Of a DNA stretch of 50,051 nt, positions 50,051-50,051 are shown one piece after another. Source of the DNA: a virus; IMG/VR virus record IMGVR_UViG_3300017917_001257, positions 1 to 50,051 of that record, one strand, 5' to 3'. The translations under genes and the position numbers were made by a program. Position 1 is the stretch's first letter, and each line of letters opens with the position of its first letter. The notes beneath the pieces are model-generated. The model did no database searches. It saw only the letters and a list, made by a program, of their open reading frames with translations, and was not told where the DNA came from.

Positions 50051-50051
50051 G

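Overview
The window is a piece of a T4-like tailed phage (myovirus) genome. It carries a family B DNA polymerase, a gp45-type sliding clamp, a gp44-type clamp loader, a DsbA-like protein, a gp31-like GroES, PhoH, dCMP deaminase and very long tail fibre genes. Many of the small hypothetical genes look like those of T4-like cyanophages (recalled similarity, not searched). No photosynthesis gene is present. A BPSL0761-type protein, a GH19 endolysin, a 3TM-type holin and a small exported protein of beta-proteobacterial style suggest an aquatic proteobacterial, perhaps beta-proteobacterial, host. The host call is inference.

Layout, nearly all on the minus strand and read right to left. (1) 1-7500, early replication: dsbA-like, DNA polymerase and a short UDP-glucose dehydrogenase; then a separate operon of sliding clamp, membrane protein, a TGT/DpdA-like transglycosylase, a BPSL0761 protein and two conserved phage proteins. 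Sigma70-like promoters precede these genes. (2) 7595-15674, late genes that look like packaged or internal head proteins: a LysM protein with long Ala-Pro tracts, a Dps ferritin, an HxGH nucleotidyltransferase, a KxDG ligase-like protein and others. Several share a short N-terminal leader resembling the T4 capsid-targeting sequence. (3) 15747-19959, a proteostasis operon: DnaJ, peptide deformylase, a ClpA-type unfoldase with an IGF loop, and an unknown protein, behind a consensus TTGACA-N17-TATAAT promoter. (4) 20033-24048, a lysis cassette (endolysin, overlapping spanin pair, DUF4337 protein, holin) with two conserved phage proteins and a small exported protein. (5) 24221-24937, phoH on the plus strand. 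(6) 24967-28021, dCMP deaminase, clamp loader, GroES, a DnaE palm fragment and small conserved proteins. (7) 28023-47076, five tail-fibre or virion genes, the largest 3790 codons. (8) 47082-50051, an A-type Fe-S protein, a zinc-finger protein, superoxide dismutase, a glycosyltransferase-like protein, a small basic protein and two small conserved proteins.

Two promoter classes are visible by eye: host-type -35/-10 promoters before early operons, and T4-late-like octamers ending in TAAATA before late genes. Points most worth a second look are a folded intergenic RNA candidate beginning at the predicted start of a perfect TATAAATA late promoter (48305-48417), the shared capsid-targeting-like leaders on enzymes (including superoxide dismutase), the DpdA-like gene in the clamp operon, the DnaJ-deformylase-ClpA operon, and promoters whose -35 boxes lie inside hairpins. 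No tRNA, rRNA, CRISPR array, insertion sequence or integrase was seen. No gap without a gene exceeds 300 bases.
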